64,000 nt of DNA from Aegilops tauschii subsp. strangulata (GCF_002575655.3 NC_053039.3:216523622-216587621); one strand, 5' to 3'; positions 1 through 10,711 are shown, counted from the stretch's first letter. Notes: a model not told the origin generated them from the letters alone. Made by a program: numbers and translations.

Positions 1-1063
1 CTTCGCACTCTCAACTCTGTCTGGGCTCAGCACCTTAGCGAAGATGTGAGGAGAAGGTTCTATAAGAACTGGTGCAAGAGCAAGAAGAAGGCGTTCACAA
101 AGTATGCCCTCAAGTATGACAGTGATGCAGGCAAGAAGGAAATCCAGTTGCAGCTTGAGAAAATGAAGAAGTACGCCACTATAGTCCGTGTTATTGCCCA
201 TACTCAGGTGTGAATGGCCATTTCCCTGTTCATCTTGGTCAAGTATTCTGTTTATTGTAAAATGTTTCACTCACCATTACTATGCCATTTCTGAATATCA
301 GATTAGGAAGATGAAGGGCTTGAAACAGAAGAAGGCTCACCTCATGGAGATCCAGGTTAATGGTGGCACCATCGCAGACAAGGTTGACTATGGCTACAAG
401 TTCTTTGAGAAGGAAGTCCCAGTTGAAGCGGTCTTCCAGAAAGATGAAATGGTTGACATCATTGGTGTCACCAAGGGTAAGGGGTACGAAGGTGTCGTCA
501 CTCGCTGGGGTGTGACCCGCCTTCCCCGCAAGACCCACAGGGGTCTCCGAAAGGTTGCCTGTATCGGTGCCTGGCATCCTGCTAGGGTTTCCTACACTGT
601 TGCTCGTGCTGGTCAGAATGGTTACCACCACCGCACAGAGATGAACAAAAAGATTTACAAGATGGGCAAGTCTGGACAGGAGTCTCACGAGGCCTGCACT
701 GAGTTTGACAGGTATCTTTGAGTGAATCTGATTAGGTGCATGCTCTCATCTGTTGTGCTCTTGAACATTTTCCATGAAACTGACGGCAATGGTGGTGCTT
801 GCAGGACTGAGAAGGACATCACCCCGATGGGTGGCTTCCCTCACTATGGTGTGGTGAAGGGTGACTACCTCATGATCAAGGGCTGCTGTGTGGGCCCCAA
901 GAAGAGAGTGGTGACCCTCCGCCAGTCCCTGTTGAAGCAGACCTCGCGGTTGGCCCTTGAGGAGATCAAGCTCAAGTTCATCGACACCTCATCCAAGTTC
1001 GGGCATGGCCGGTTCCAGACCACTGACGAGAAGCAGAAGTTCTACGGCAGGCTCAAGGCTTAG
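1..1063 (+). CDS. RPL3: Cytosolic 60S ribosomal protein L3 (uL3), 3' part of gene
   Basis: Core protein of the large cytosolic ribosomal subunit that reaches into the peptidyl-transferase centre. Three exons are visible: 1-207, 302-711 and 805-1063 (stop TAG 1061-1063). Both introns are short (94 and 93 bp) and have GT..AG ends, and phases match across both junctions. The exons encode 291 residues; plant L3 proteins are about 389 residues, so roughly the first 98 lie upstream of the window. Recognisable family segments are [18 protein letters not shown], the KTHRGLRKV stretch carrying the conserved histidine, the [10 protein letters not shown] tryptophan-finger segment, and the C-terminal [18 protein letters not shown]. 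No frameshift or internal stop is seen, so the gene looks functional. It stands alone, followed by repeats. Identification is by recognised conserved sequence and is very secure. Confidence 0.97.
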
Positions 1064-1327
1064 GCTGCGACAGATCTTATCCCATAGTGTTACCAGCTTT
1101 TTTTCTTGCTTTGTGGCAGATTGTTTGGGAACCGGTTTATGCATTGCAATTGCAACTCTGAGCTGCTGCGAATGTTTGAACTGATGAGGTTTATGCATTT
1201 TGAACTTAATAGTAATGCTATTTGCATGCCTTCAAATTTGGAAGCAAATGTTTCAGCTGTGCCCATGCTGTAGCCTCCACGTGGACAATCGTGTTGCGTG
1301 TTTGTAGTCACGATCTGGTATCAAACC
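1064..1327 (+). other. RPL3 3' UTR and downstream flank
   Basis: AT-rich sequence after the L3 stop codon, with no coding signal. It probably holds the 3' UTR and poly(A) site, but no canonical AATAAA is obvious. It ends at the 8-bp ATCAAACC copy (1320-1327) that flanks the hAT-type element. Confidence 0.6.
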
Positions 1328-2121
1328 TCAACCTGGCAGGATTAGTCGTGGGTAGGGTATGGGTTTAAGTGTATACCCGTGGTAAGGTATGAGTTGTCGA
1401 CTTCACCCATGGGTAACCTGATTAGTCGTGGGTAGGGTATGGGTTTAAGTGTATACCCGTGGGTTACCCGATGGGTACTCGATTAATATAAATAATTAAA
1501 TAAACTACTTATGCCCTATTGTATTTTATTCATTAATCTAAACACATTGATATATGACATATCACGTCATCATCGGCAGCCCTACAGCAGTAATGAACAC
1601 GGCCATCACCAGGCCTATTCTCACTTCTGGTATGTTACCCACACGTTAGATATGGCCCATTTTTAACTTCAACAACTGGCCCATGCAAAATAGCTAGCAG
1701 CAGGCTGCACTGCAGAGCGTTGCACATGTCCACTAGGCCCATAAAAGATGAATCGTGTGTAGCGTAACACATGACATGCCCAGCGAACAGAAGAGAGGTT
1801 GGACCGTTTAGTACCACCTCGCCTGTGGGAGCGCATAGGAGGGGAGCTCCGTCTATAAATTGGAGACCGCTGGCTCATGCCGCTTGGAGTGGGCGCTGTA
1901 TGTAAAATGCAACGTCTATGTCTCCTAAATAAAATAAAATATTTAAATTCCGTCAGACCCGATGGGTGCCCGATAGGATCGGGTCACCCGATGGGTTCGG
2001 GCGTGGGTCGAAGTCCAGACCCATGGGCAGGGTCGTGGGTCTAGGACAAACCCGATTTAGTAATAGGGTATGGGTCTGGTAGAGTTTGACCCGGGCAAAC
2101 CCGACCCGACTGACAGGTTGA
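1328..2121. mobile_element. Non-autonomous hAT-type DNA transposon
   Basis: The ends form short terminal inverted repeats: TCAACCTGGCAG at 1328-1339 and CTGACAGGTTGA at 2110-2121 (11 of 12 positions pair). The element is flanked by an exact 8-bp target-site duplication, ATCAAACC, at 1320-1327 and 2122-2129. Eight-base duplications are characteristic of hAT transposases. Subterminal regions are dense in GGGTA/TACCC and CGGGT/ACCCG motifs on both strands, as in many hAT elements, including a 43-bp direct duplication at 1340-1382 and 1420-1462. No transposase ORF is present, so it would have been moved in trans. Confidence 0.8.
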
Positions 2122-2277
2122 ATCAAACCTATTCATGATCAGGGTCATGGCGCATAGAATGAGGGAAAATTTCGTTCAGAAAAAATTGTGCTTGTTCGAG
2201 GTCTTAACGCAGGGCGTCTAAGAGCAATCTTCAAATTTCAGCCTCATTTTCATGCGTTCATTAATTTGTTCATCGAT

Positions 2278-2363
2278 GGAAGCGGAAGGGAAGGAATTGT
2301 TCTTTTTCAAAGGAAGCGGAAGGGAAGGAATTGTTGTTCATTGAAGGAAGCGGAGGGAAGGAA
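2278..2363. repeat. Three-copy purine-rich short tandem repeat
   Basis: The motif GGAAGCGGAAGGGAAGGA occurs near 2278, 2312 and, with one base lost, 2345, a period of about 33-34 bp. It lies in the 240-bp gap between the hAT-type and Harbinger-type elements; nothing else is recognisable in that gap. Confidence 0.75.
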
Positions 2364-2370
2364 AGGCTTA

Positions 2371-3513
2371 GAGCATCTCTAGCAGCAGACGCTGTAAAAG
2401 CGCCTGGCCCGTATAATTCCGGCGACTATATGGTGGGTTTGGCCCTTTTTTGAGTCAGACTAGACCCGTATAGCCGCGCTGAGCCCTGACCTGTAAAGCG
2501 TTCACAATGGTCAGGAAAACGCCCCTCGTGCAGTATATCTACGGGTCCGTGGCCGCTATACAGGGTGAAACCCTATCCCCGCCGCCGCAAACCCTCTTTC
2601 CCCCTCCAATTTCTCACCGTCGGCAATCCAAATATGCCGCCTCACTCTGCTACCGCCAACGGATCCGCCACCATGTGGCGCGAGATGTGGAGCTCCGGCC
2701 GTGGCACCGGTGGAGGCGAGGACCCCGAGCGGAAGTGCTGGGTCGCCGCCGACGCAGCGAGGAAGCGGTCCGCCCGACGGTACACGAACCGGGGCCTTGA
2801 GCCACCGCCGTCCCTCCTCCACCACGAGAGAGGAGTGGCAGGCTCGACTCTCCAGCGCCGGTCAAGAGGAAGGCGGAGGAGCTCCCGCCGCTCAGAGCGG
2901 TGAAGAGGGAGCCCGAGGCGGAGGAGCCGCGCGCCGACATCATCGGGCCGGAGGACTACCTCCCCCCCCCGGAGGCGGACGCCGTCGAGGCGATGATTCT
3001 CGAGCGCCGTGCGCGGGAGGAGGACGAGGTGGCGCAGCTCCGCCGCCGGGACGAGGAGATCAACCAACTCCTGTACGAGCAGGGCCTCGCAAAGGCGCGG
3101 GAGTTCGACGAGAAGATGGAGGCGTGGCGCCGCGAAGCTGACGCGCAAGACTCCATGTACATCGACCTCACCTCCGACGATGACGACGAGCGATCGCCAC
3201 CACGCCGCAGCGTCGCCGCCGCACCCGGAGGGCTCCAGTGAGCCCCATTTTGGGCACTAGGGTTAGGGGTAGGCGGCCTCCTCCGATCTAGTCTATGTAA
3301 AAATCAACTATGTATGGATCATCAAGTATCTATGGATGCACCTAGTTCTAATGTTTGTGTTCTTCTCTCTCGCGAAATTTTATTTTCAATTTTCAAAGGT
3401 CCACTTGAGGTTTCTGTTATGCCGCAGCTATTTTTGGCCCTTATCCGAGTGAAACTGCGAACTGTAAACCCCTTATAAGGGCTAGCCTTATAAGGGCCCT
3501 GCTAGAGATGCTC
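2371..3513. mobile_element. PIF/Harbinger-type non-autonomous element carrying gene-like DNA
   Basis: Perfect terminal inverted repeats GAGCATCTCTAGCAG (2371-2385) and its complement (3499-3513) are bounded by the trinucleotide TTA at 2368-2370 and 3514-3516. A 3-bp TTA/TAA target duplication is the PIF/Harbinger signature. The 1143-bp element lacks a transposase; its centre is GC-rich and holds a broken ORF listed separately. The right-hand TTA was later reused within the CTTAA target of the big Copia insertion, so this element is older than that insertion. Confidence 0.8.
2634..3241 (+). pseudogene. Frameshifted ORF with coiled-coil-like segment and SUMO-interaction-like motif, inside Harbinger-type element
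   Basis: I do not recognise the gene. One frame from ATG 2634 reads MPPHSATANGSATMWREMWS and onward with a Ser/Gly/Arg-rich N-terminus. The plausible continuation is one frame over, from about 2801 to the stop at 3239-3241. It includes a KRKAEELPPL segment, then GPEDYLPPPEADAVEAMILE, a charged Glu/Arg-rich helical stretch of about 50 residues (EEDEVAQLRRRDEEINQLL), and the acidic SUMO-interaction-like sequence YIDLTSDDDDE near the end. A hydrophobic core followed by acidic residues, as in IDLTSDDDD, is the classical SIM layout; function is inferred from motif only. The frame change between about 2780 and 2830 suggests an indel, or a short intron not clearly marked. It fills most of the transposon and is probably captured host sequence or an element-specific accessory gene. 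Confidence 0.5.
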
Positions 3514-4197
3514 TTAATGTTGGGGAACGTAGCATGCAATTTCAAAAAAATTCCTACGATCACGCAAGATCTATCTAGGAGATGCATAGCAAGGAGACGG
3601 AGAGAGTCTGTCCACGTACCCTCGTAGACCGAAAGCGGAAGCGTTATATTAACGCGGTTGATGTAGTCGAACGTCTTCACGATCCAACCGATCCAAGTAC
3701 CGAACATACGGCACCACCGTGTTCAGCACATGTTTAGCTCGATGACGTCCCTCGAACTCTTGATCCAGCAGAGGGTCGAGGGAGAGTTCCGTCAGCACGA
3801 CGGCGTGGTGACGGTGATGGTGATGTGATCCGCGCAGGGCTTCGCCTAAGCACTACGACGCTATGACCGGAGGAGTAAACTGTGGAGGGGGGCACCGCAC
3901 ACGGCTAAGAGAACTATTGGTGTCCCTTTGGGGTGCCCCCTGCCCACTTATATAAAGGGGGGAGGAGAGAGGCCGACGGCCAGGAGGGGCGCCCCATGGG
4001 GGGAGTCCTACTTGGGCTCCTAGCCCAAGTAGGATCCCCCTTTTCCTTTCTCCACCGGAGGGAATAGGAAGGAGAGGGAGAGGGAAAGGGAAGGGGGGCG
4101 CCACCCCCTCCTCCTTGTCCTATTCGGACTCCCTAGGAGGGGGGCGCGCGGCCACCCTCGCGGGCTTCCCTCTCTCTCCCTTAGGCCCATGTGGGCC

Positions 4198-5781
4198 TGA
4201 TACGTCTCTGACGTATCTATAATTTTTTATTGTTCCATGCTGTTATATTATCAATCTTGGATGTTTTATAATCATCTTATATCATTTTTTGGTACTAATC
4301 TATTGACATAGTGCCAAGTGCCAGTTGCTGTTTTTTCCATGTTTTTTAATCGCAGAAAATCAATACCATACGGAGTCCAAATGCCATGAAACTCCACCGA
4401 GAATTTTTATGGGCCAGAAGGAACACAACGGGACGTGGCTGCGCCTGGGGTGTGCCCCGAGGGGTCACAACCCACCAGGGCGCGCCAGGAGGCCCAGGCG
4501 CGCCCTGGTGGGTTGTGCCCACCTCGGGTGCCCCCCGGACCGCCTCTTTGCTCTATAAATACCCCAATATTCCAGAAACCCTAGGGGAGTCAACGGAATA
4601 TTCATCCAGCCGCCGCAGAGTCCAGAACCACCAGATCCAATCTAGACACCATCTCGGATGGGGTTCACCACCTCCATTGGCGCCTCTCCGATGATGTGTG
4701 AGTAGTTCTTTGTAGACCTTCGGGTCCGTAGTTACTAGCTAGATGGCTTTCTCTCTCTCGCTGAATTCTCAATACAATGGTCTCTTGGAGATCCATATGA
4801 TGTAACTCTTTTGCGGTGTGTTTGTTGGGATCGATGAACTTTGAGTTTATGACCAGATCTATCTTTTTATATCCATGAAAGTTATTTGAGTTTCTTTGAT
4901 CTCTTATATGCATGATTGCTTATAGCCTCGTATTTCTTCTCTGACATTTGGGTTTTGTTTGGCCAACTTGATCTATTTATCTTGCAATGGGAAGAGGTGC
5001 TTTATAGTGGGTTCGATCTTACGGTGCTTGATCCCAGTGACAGAAAGGGAAACAACACGTATGTATCGTTGCTACTAAGGATAAAACGACGGGGTCTATC
5101 TCTACATAGATAGATCTTGTCTACATCATGTCATCGTTCTTATTGCATCACTCCGTTTTTCCATGAACTTAATACACTAGATGCATGCTGGATAGCGGTC
5201 GATGTGTGGAGTAATAGTAGTAGATGCAGGCAGGAGTCGGTTTACCAATCTTGGACGTGATGCCTATATAATGATCATTGCCTGGATATCGTCATAATTA
5301 TTCGAAGTTCTATCAATTGCCCAACAGTAATTTGTTCATCCATCGTTTGCTATTTTTCTCGAGAGAAGCCACTAGTGAAACCTACGGCCCCCAGGTCTTT
5401 CTTCTCATATATTTGCCTTTGCGATCTACTTTTCTCTTGCATTTATTTTCAGATCTATTAATCTAAAAATACAAAAATACCTTGCTGCGTTTTATTTCTA
5501 TTTATTTTATTTGCGATCTATCTATCATTTTACTACAAATTTATCTCACGTCCGTTTGCCTATCTTGAGGCGCCGTACCCCGGAAGGGATTGACAACCCC
5601 TTTAACACGTCGGCTTGCGAGGATTTGTTATCTGTGTGCAGGGGCTGTTTACGTTGTGTTGATTGGTTCTCCTACTGGTTCGATAACCTTGGTTTCATAT
5701 CTAAGGGAAATACCTACCGCCGCTGTCCTGCATCATCCCTTCCTCTTTGGGGAAATACCGATGAAGCTTCAAGCGACATCT
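4198..5781 (+). repeat. Gypsy-type LTR1 (solo-like)
   Basis: A 1584-bp LTR starting TGATACGTCTCTGACGTATC and ending GCGACATCT, followed directly by TGGCC and Copia LTR sequence instead of a primer-binding site. It therefore behaves like a solo LTR or a 3' LTR. It contains the TATA box TATAAATA (about 4553-4560) and a perfect hairpin at 4466-4517. Confidence 0.85.
4466..4517 (+). promoter_or_regulatory. Perfect 21-bp inverted repeat upstream of LTR TATA box
   Basis: Arms at 4466-4486 and 4497-4517 are perfect reverse complements (CACAACCCACC... and ...GGTGGGTTGTG), separated by a 10-base loop. The structure ends about 35 bp before the TATAAATA box. LTR2 (about 9389-9440) and LTR3 (about 15730-15781) carry the same hairpin with a few mismatches, mostly CG-to-TG/CA changes. 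Being in U3, it would be copied into the 3' end of the element's RNA. Confidence 0.85.
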
Positions 5782-6230
5782 TGGCCCAACACTCCCCCGG
5801 GGGGTTCCGGTAACCCCTCGGTACTCCGGAAAAATACCCGAATCACTCAGAACCATTCCGATGTCCGAATTTAACCTTCCAATATATGAATCTTTACCTC
5901 TCGGCCATTTCGAGACTCCTCATCTTGTCCGTGATCTCATCCGGTACTCCGAACAAACTTCTGTCACCAAAAACACATAACTCATTGTACAAATCGTCAT
6001 CGAACGTTAAGCGTGCTGACCCTACGTGTTCGAGAACTATGTAGACATGACCGAGACACATCTCTGGTCAATAACCAATAGCGGAACCTGGATGCTCATA
6101 TTGGCTCCTACGTATTCTTCGAAGATCTTTATTGGTCAACCGCATAACAACATACGCCATTCCCTTTGTCATCGGTATGTTACTTGCCCGAGATTCGATC
6201 GTCGGTATCATCATTCCCTTTATCGGTCAA
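5782..6230 (-). repeat. Duplicated fragment of Copia LTR plus filler
   Basis: 5782-6214 matches 17047-17479 (the Copia LTR segment after LTR3) with scattered differences. It then switches to a 16-base patch at 6215-6230 made of short pieces resembling nearby LTR text (TCCCTTT and TTATCGGTCAA). From 6231 it continues straight into the protease region of the Gypsy-type internal sequence. The junction is not a transposition footprint; it looks like end-joining or template switching. Confidence 0.8.
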
Positions 6231-6653
6231 AATTATGAGTGTTTTGCTTTGTGTGACTTGGGTGCTAGTGTTTCTACAATTCCGAAATCTTTATGTGATG
6301 TGCTTGGTCTTACTAATCTTGAAGAATGTTCTTTGAATTTGCACTTGGCGGATTCTACAATTAAAAAGCCTATGGGAAGAATGAATGATGTTCTTATTCT
6401 TGCAAATAGGAATTTTGTGCCCATAGATTTTATTGTTCTTTATATTGATTGCAATCCGTCTTGCCCAATTATTCTTGGTAGACCGTTTTTACACACTACC
6501 GGTGCCGTGATTGATATGAAAGAAGGCAATATTAAGTTCCAATTTCCTTTGAGGAAGGGTATGGAACACTTTCCTAGAACAAGAATTAAGCCACCTTATG
6601 AATCAATCATGAGGATATCTTATGGATCTCGAACCAAAGATGACAAAACTTAG
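6231..6653 (+). pseudogene. Retroviral-type aspartic protease fragment, copy A
   Basis: The segment begins N-Y-E-C-F-A-L-C-D-L-G-A-S-V-S. CDLGASVSTIPKSLCDVLGL is the retropepsin active-site strand, with L instead of T/S after the catalytic D, and IILGRPFL is the conserved ILG[RQ]PF flap-end motif of plant Gypsy proteases. The reading frame stays open to a stop at 6651-6653 after GSRTKDDKT. The N-terminal gag part is missing because the sequence is fused to Copia LTR filler, so no start codon of its own remains. Copy B, with gag, is at 12391-12983; copy A keeps the T run at about 6485-6490 that is one base shorter in copy B. Confidence 0.75.
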
Positions 6654-9129
6654 ATCCTTGCTTTATGCGTTGCTAAGGGCGTAAAACTATAGCACTTGTT
6701 GGGAGGCAACCCAATGAATAAATTTTATTTCTACTTTTTGCTTTCTCTTCTTGAGTGTTAGCACAATTATGCTACTATTATGATTGTGTTTTTTGTGTTT
6801 TAATTAGTGTTTGTGCCAAGTAGAACCGATAGGATCTTCTTGGGTGATAGTTGTTTGATCTTGCTGAAAAAGACAGAAACTTTGTGCTCACGAAAACAAT
6901 TCTCATTTTTTATCAGAAAGAGATTCTCCCCAATTCTTTTTGCAGAAGATTAATATACAAATTGCTCAGGTCGTCCTATTTTTTCAGAATTGTTGGAGTT
7001 CCAGAAGTTTTCGAAAAAGTCAGATTGCTACACACTGTTCTGTTTTGACAGATTCTGTTTTCTTTGTGTTGTGTGCTTATTTTGATGGCTCTATGGTTTT
7101 CTTTGATGAGTTTTTGCCATAGAAAATTTGGAATACGGTAGATATAGTACAAAAACGAAATATGAATTGGTTTGATACAATACTTATAGTAGTGGTTTGC
7201 TTTCTTATACTAACGGATCTCACGAAGGTTTTGTTGAGTTTTGTGTGATTGAAGTTTTCAAGTTTTGGGTTATGTTACGATGGAGGAAGAAAGGATGGAA
7301 GAGCCTAAGCTTGGGGATGCCCCGACATCCCAAGCTATTATCCAAAAATGAGCAACCAACTAATCTTGGGATGCCCCTGAGTGGCATCCTCGCTTTCTTC
7401 CAACGATCATCGGTATTTTACTCGAAACTATATTTTTATTCATCACATGATATGTGTTTTGCTTGGAGCGTATTGTATGATATGAGTCTTTGCTTGTTTT
7501 ATTTTTTGTTTTAAGTCTTGATCCCTTGCTGGACACACCTATTTGAGAGAGCCAAAATTATGTCATGACTTGTTAGAATTGCTCTCCATGCCTCACTTTA
7601 ACTTTTTTGAGCTATAGACTTGCTCTAGTGCTTCACTTATATCTTTTTGAGCACGGTGTGCTTAGTATTTTTTAAGACATGCTCTCTTGCTTCACTTAGA
7701 TTTATTTGAGAGTTAGTAAAATTTTCAAGAAATTCACTCTTGCTTCACTTAAATTAATTTGAGAGAAAGAAAAATTATGCTCATGATCTTCACTTATATT
7801 TGTTTGAGCTTATGAAGAGCAACACATGAAAATTAGTCCCAAAGTGATAGATATCCAAGAAGGATATAATAAAAACTTTCATGAAGATCATTGGACAATA
7901 AACTTGATTGTTAGTAATAGTTTTGAGATATGATGATGTGATATGTGAGTTATGTTGATGAGTAAATATGCTTTAGTAAGAATATTGGTGTTAAGGTTTG
8001 TGATTCCCTATGCAAGTATGAAAGTCAATAGTCATGCAATGAAATTATATCCTACTTGTGGTGCATTATTCGGTGTTATTTACGCTTAATGCTCGCTTAT
8101 GAGATTATCCATTTCTTGGTTGGTCGCTTCTCAATCTTTTGCTAGCCTTCATTTTGCCCCAAGTATGATCTCTACTTGTGCATCCAAAATCCTTTAAACC
8201 AGTTTTGCCACATGAGTCCACTATATCTACCTAGATGCGGTATTCTTTTGCCGTTCTAAGCTGATTTGCATGTGCCATCTCTAATTTTCAAAATAAACTT
8301 CTCTTTTGTGTGTTTGTTTCACTTGCGGAGCGGTGAGGGGTGGCTAATATTTTCCATTCTAGATGTGTCATTCTCACGATGAGTGTTTATTCACTTGTCA
8401 TTGCATGAGAGTAAGACAAAGGTATTCGGGATGCCAAGTCCCGAAATAAAAAAAAATGAATTTACTTTATGTTGTCAAATAATAAATTCCTTTGAAAGTG
8501 TTGGTATGGAGGGCACCCGTGGATACGGTTAGCCATGGAAAGTGAAAGTATGGTGGTAAAAGGAATAAACTTCATTTTCTGTTTGGGAACCGCCTATGAT
8601 ATATCTAGCATGGAAAGTGTTGGGAACTCTAAGTCGTTTTCGTTGGAGGGATGGATACACCTCCCAAAATGTTTTTATCTCTATTTTTTCGCTTTGAGCT
8701 CTGGCACCTCTACAAATCCCTACTTCCCTCTGCGAAGGGCCTTTCTTTTACTTTATGCAAAAAATATATTATTTTTTAGTCTCCATCTTATGAAAACACC
8801 AACTAGGAGATAACATGATCGTACTTAAGTATCGGGTGTAGCTAATATTCGAGTGTGTTTCATGAATGGATCAATGTTTGAGCATGATGGGCTAGGGATA
8901 ACTTATTTTAGCGTTGATATTTTGAAAGACATGGTTGCTTGTTGATATGCTTGAGTATCTAAATTATTATGTCAAAACTAGTCTATTGCTTTGAACAATA
9001 TAAAAGTCCAAATGTCCATGCTATAAAGAAAAGAATATGATATGACATGTTAGGCAACATTCCACATCAAAAATTCTGTTTTTATCACTTACCTACTCAA
9101 GGACGAGCAGGAGTTAAGCTTGGGGATGC
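6654..9129 (+). other. Non-coding 3' internal region, copy A, with conserved hairpins and polypurine tract
   Basis: No pol domains are readable here. The region starts with the conserved motif TTGTTGGGAGGCAACCC (within 6691-6712) just after the protease stop. A hairpin lies at 7308-7336 (AGCTTGGGGATG arm and CATCCCAAGCT arm), with a second related unit at about 7360-7391. The phrase CTTCACTTA plus TTTGAG recurs several times from 7590 to 7810. AAGCTTGGGGATGC directly before LTR2 (9116-9129) is the polypurine tract. The whole region parallels 12984-15464. Confidence 0.75.
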
Positions 9130-10700
9130 TGATACGTCTCCAACATATCTATAATTTTTGATTGTTCCATGCTGTTATATTATCAATCTTGGATGTTTTA
9201 TAATCATTTTTTGGTACTAACCTATTGACATAGTGACAAGTGTCAGTTGATGTTTTTCCATGTTTTTTACATCGCAGAAAATCAATACCATACGGAGTCC
9301 AAATGCCACGAAACTCCACGGAGAATTTGTATGGGCCAGAAGGAACACAACGGGCCCTAGCTACGCCTGGGGGGTGCCCCGAGGGGGGCACAACCCACCA
9401 GGGCATGCCAGGAGGCCCAGGCGCACCCTGGTGGGTTGTGCCCACCTCGGGTGCCCCCTGGACCGCCTCTTTGCTCTATAAATACCCCAATATTCCAGAA
9501 ACCCTAGGGGAGTCGACGAAATATTCATCCAACCGCCGCTAAGTCCAGAACCTCCAGATCCAATCTAGACACCATCTCGGATGGGGTTCACCACCTCCAT
9601 TGGTGCCTCTCCGATGATGCATGAGTAGTTCTTTGTAGACCTTCGGGTCCGTAGTTAGTAGCTAGATGGCTTTCTCTCTCGCTGAATTCTTAATACAATG
9701 GTCTCTTGGAGATCCATATGATGTAACTCTTTTGCGGTGTGTTTGTTGGGATTGATGAACTTTGAGTTTATGACCAGATCTATCTTTTTATATCCATGAA
9801 AGTTATTTGAGTTTCTTTGATCTCTTATATGCATGATTGCTTATAGCCTCGTATTTCTTCTCCGACATTTGGGTTTTGTTTGGCCAACTTGATCTATTTA
9901 TCTTGCAATGGGAAGAGGTGCTTTGTAGTGGGTTCGATTTTACGGTGCTTGATCCCAGTGACAGAAAGGGAAACGACACGTATGTATCGTTGCTACTAAG
10001 GATAAAATGATGGGATCTATCTCTACATAGATAGATCTTGTCTACATCATGTCATCGTTCTTATTGCATGACTCCATTTTTCCATGAACTTAATACACTA
10101 GATGCATGCTGGATAGCGGTCGATGTGTGGAGTAATAGTAGTAGATGGAGGCAGGAGTCGGTCTACTAATCTTGGATGTGATGCCTATATAATGATCATT
10201 GCCTGGATATCATCATAATTATTCGAAGTTATGTCAATTGCCCAACAGTAATTTGTTCACCCACTGTTTGCTATTTTTCTCGAGAGAAGCCACTAGTGAA
10301 ACCTACGGCCCCCGGGTCTTTCTTCTCATATATTTGCCTTTGCGATCTACTTTTCTCTTGCATTTATTTTCAAATCTATTAATCTAAAAATACAAAATAC
10401 CTTGCTGCGTTTTATTTCTATTTTTTTATTTGCGATCTATCTATCAATTTACTACAAATTTATCTCACGTCCATTTGCCTATCTTGAGGCGCCGTACCTC
10501 GGAAGGGATTGAAAACCCCTTTACCACGTTGGGTTGTGAGGATTTGTTATCTGTGTGCAGGGACTGTTTACATTGTGTTGCTTGGTTCTTCTACTGGTTC
10601 GATAACCTTTGTTTTATATCTGAGGGAAATACCTACCGCCGCTGTGTTGCATCATCCTTTCCACTTTGGGGAAATACCGACGTAGCTTCAAGCGACATTA
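9130..10700 (+). repeat. Gypsy-type LTR2, serving as 5' LTR of the complete unit
   Basis: 1571 bp, beginning TGATACGTCTCC and ending GCGACATTA (terminal CA changed to TA), followed by an 11-base spacer and the primer-binding site. The TATA box TATAAATACC lies at about 9476. The upstream hairpin is partly decayed by CG transitions. Relative to LTR1 and LTR3 it lacks about 10 bases near 9210. Confidence 0.85.
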
Positions 10701-10711
10701 TAAGGAATTTC

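Noticed and set aside
239..688. 149-residue minus-strand ORF opposite RPL3
   Set aside because: Shadow of the L3 exon on the other strand.
188..721. RPL3 read as a single continuous ORF with a start at 188
   Set aside because: The upstream 38 residues are intron translation; splicing at 207/302 gives the conserved protein.
7590..7810. Repeated CTTCACTTA/TTTGAG phrases considered as a CRISPR-like or tandem array
   Set aside because: Spacing and sequence are irregular and the organism is a plant; they are degenerate repeats of the retrotransposon 3' region.
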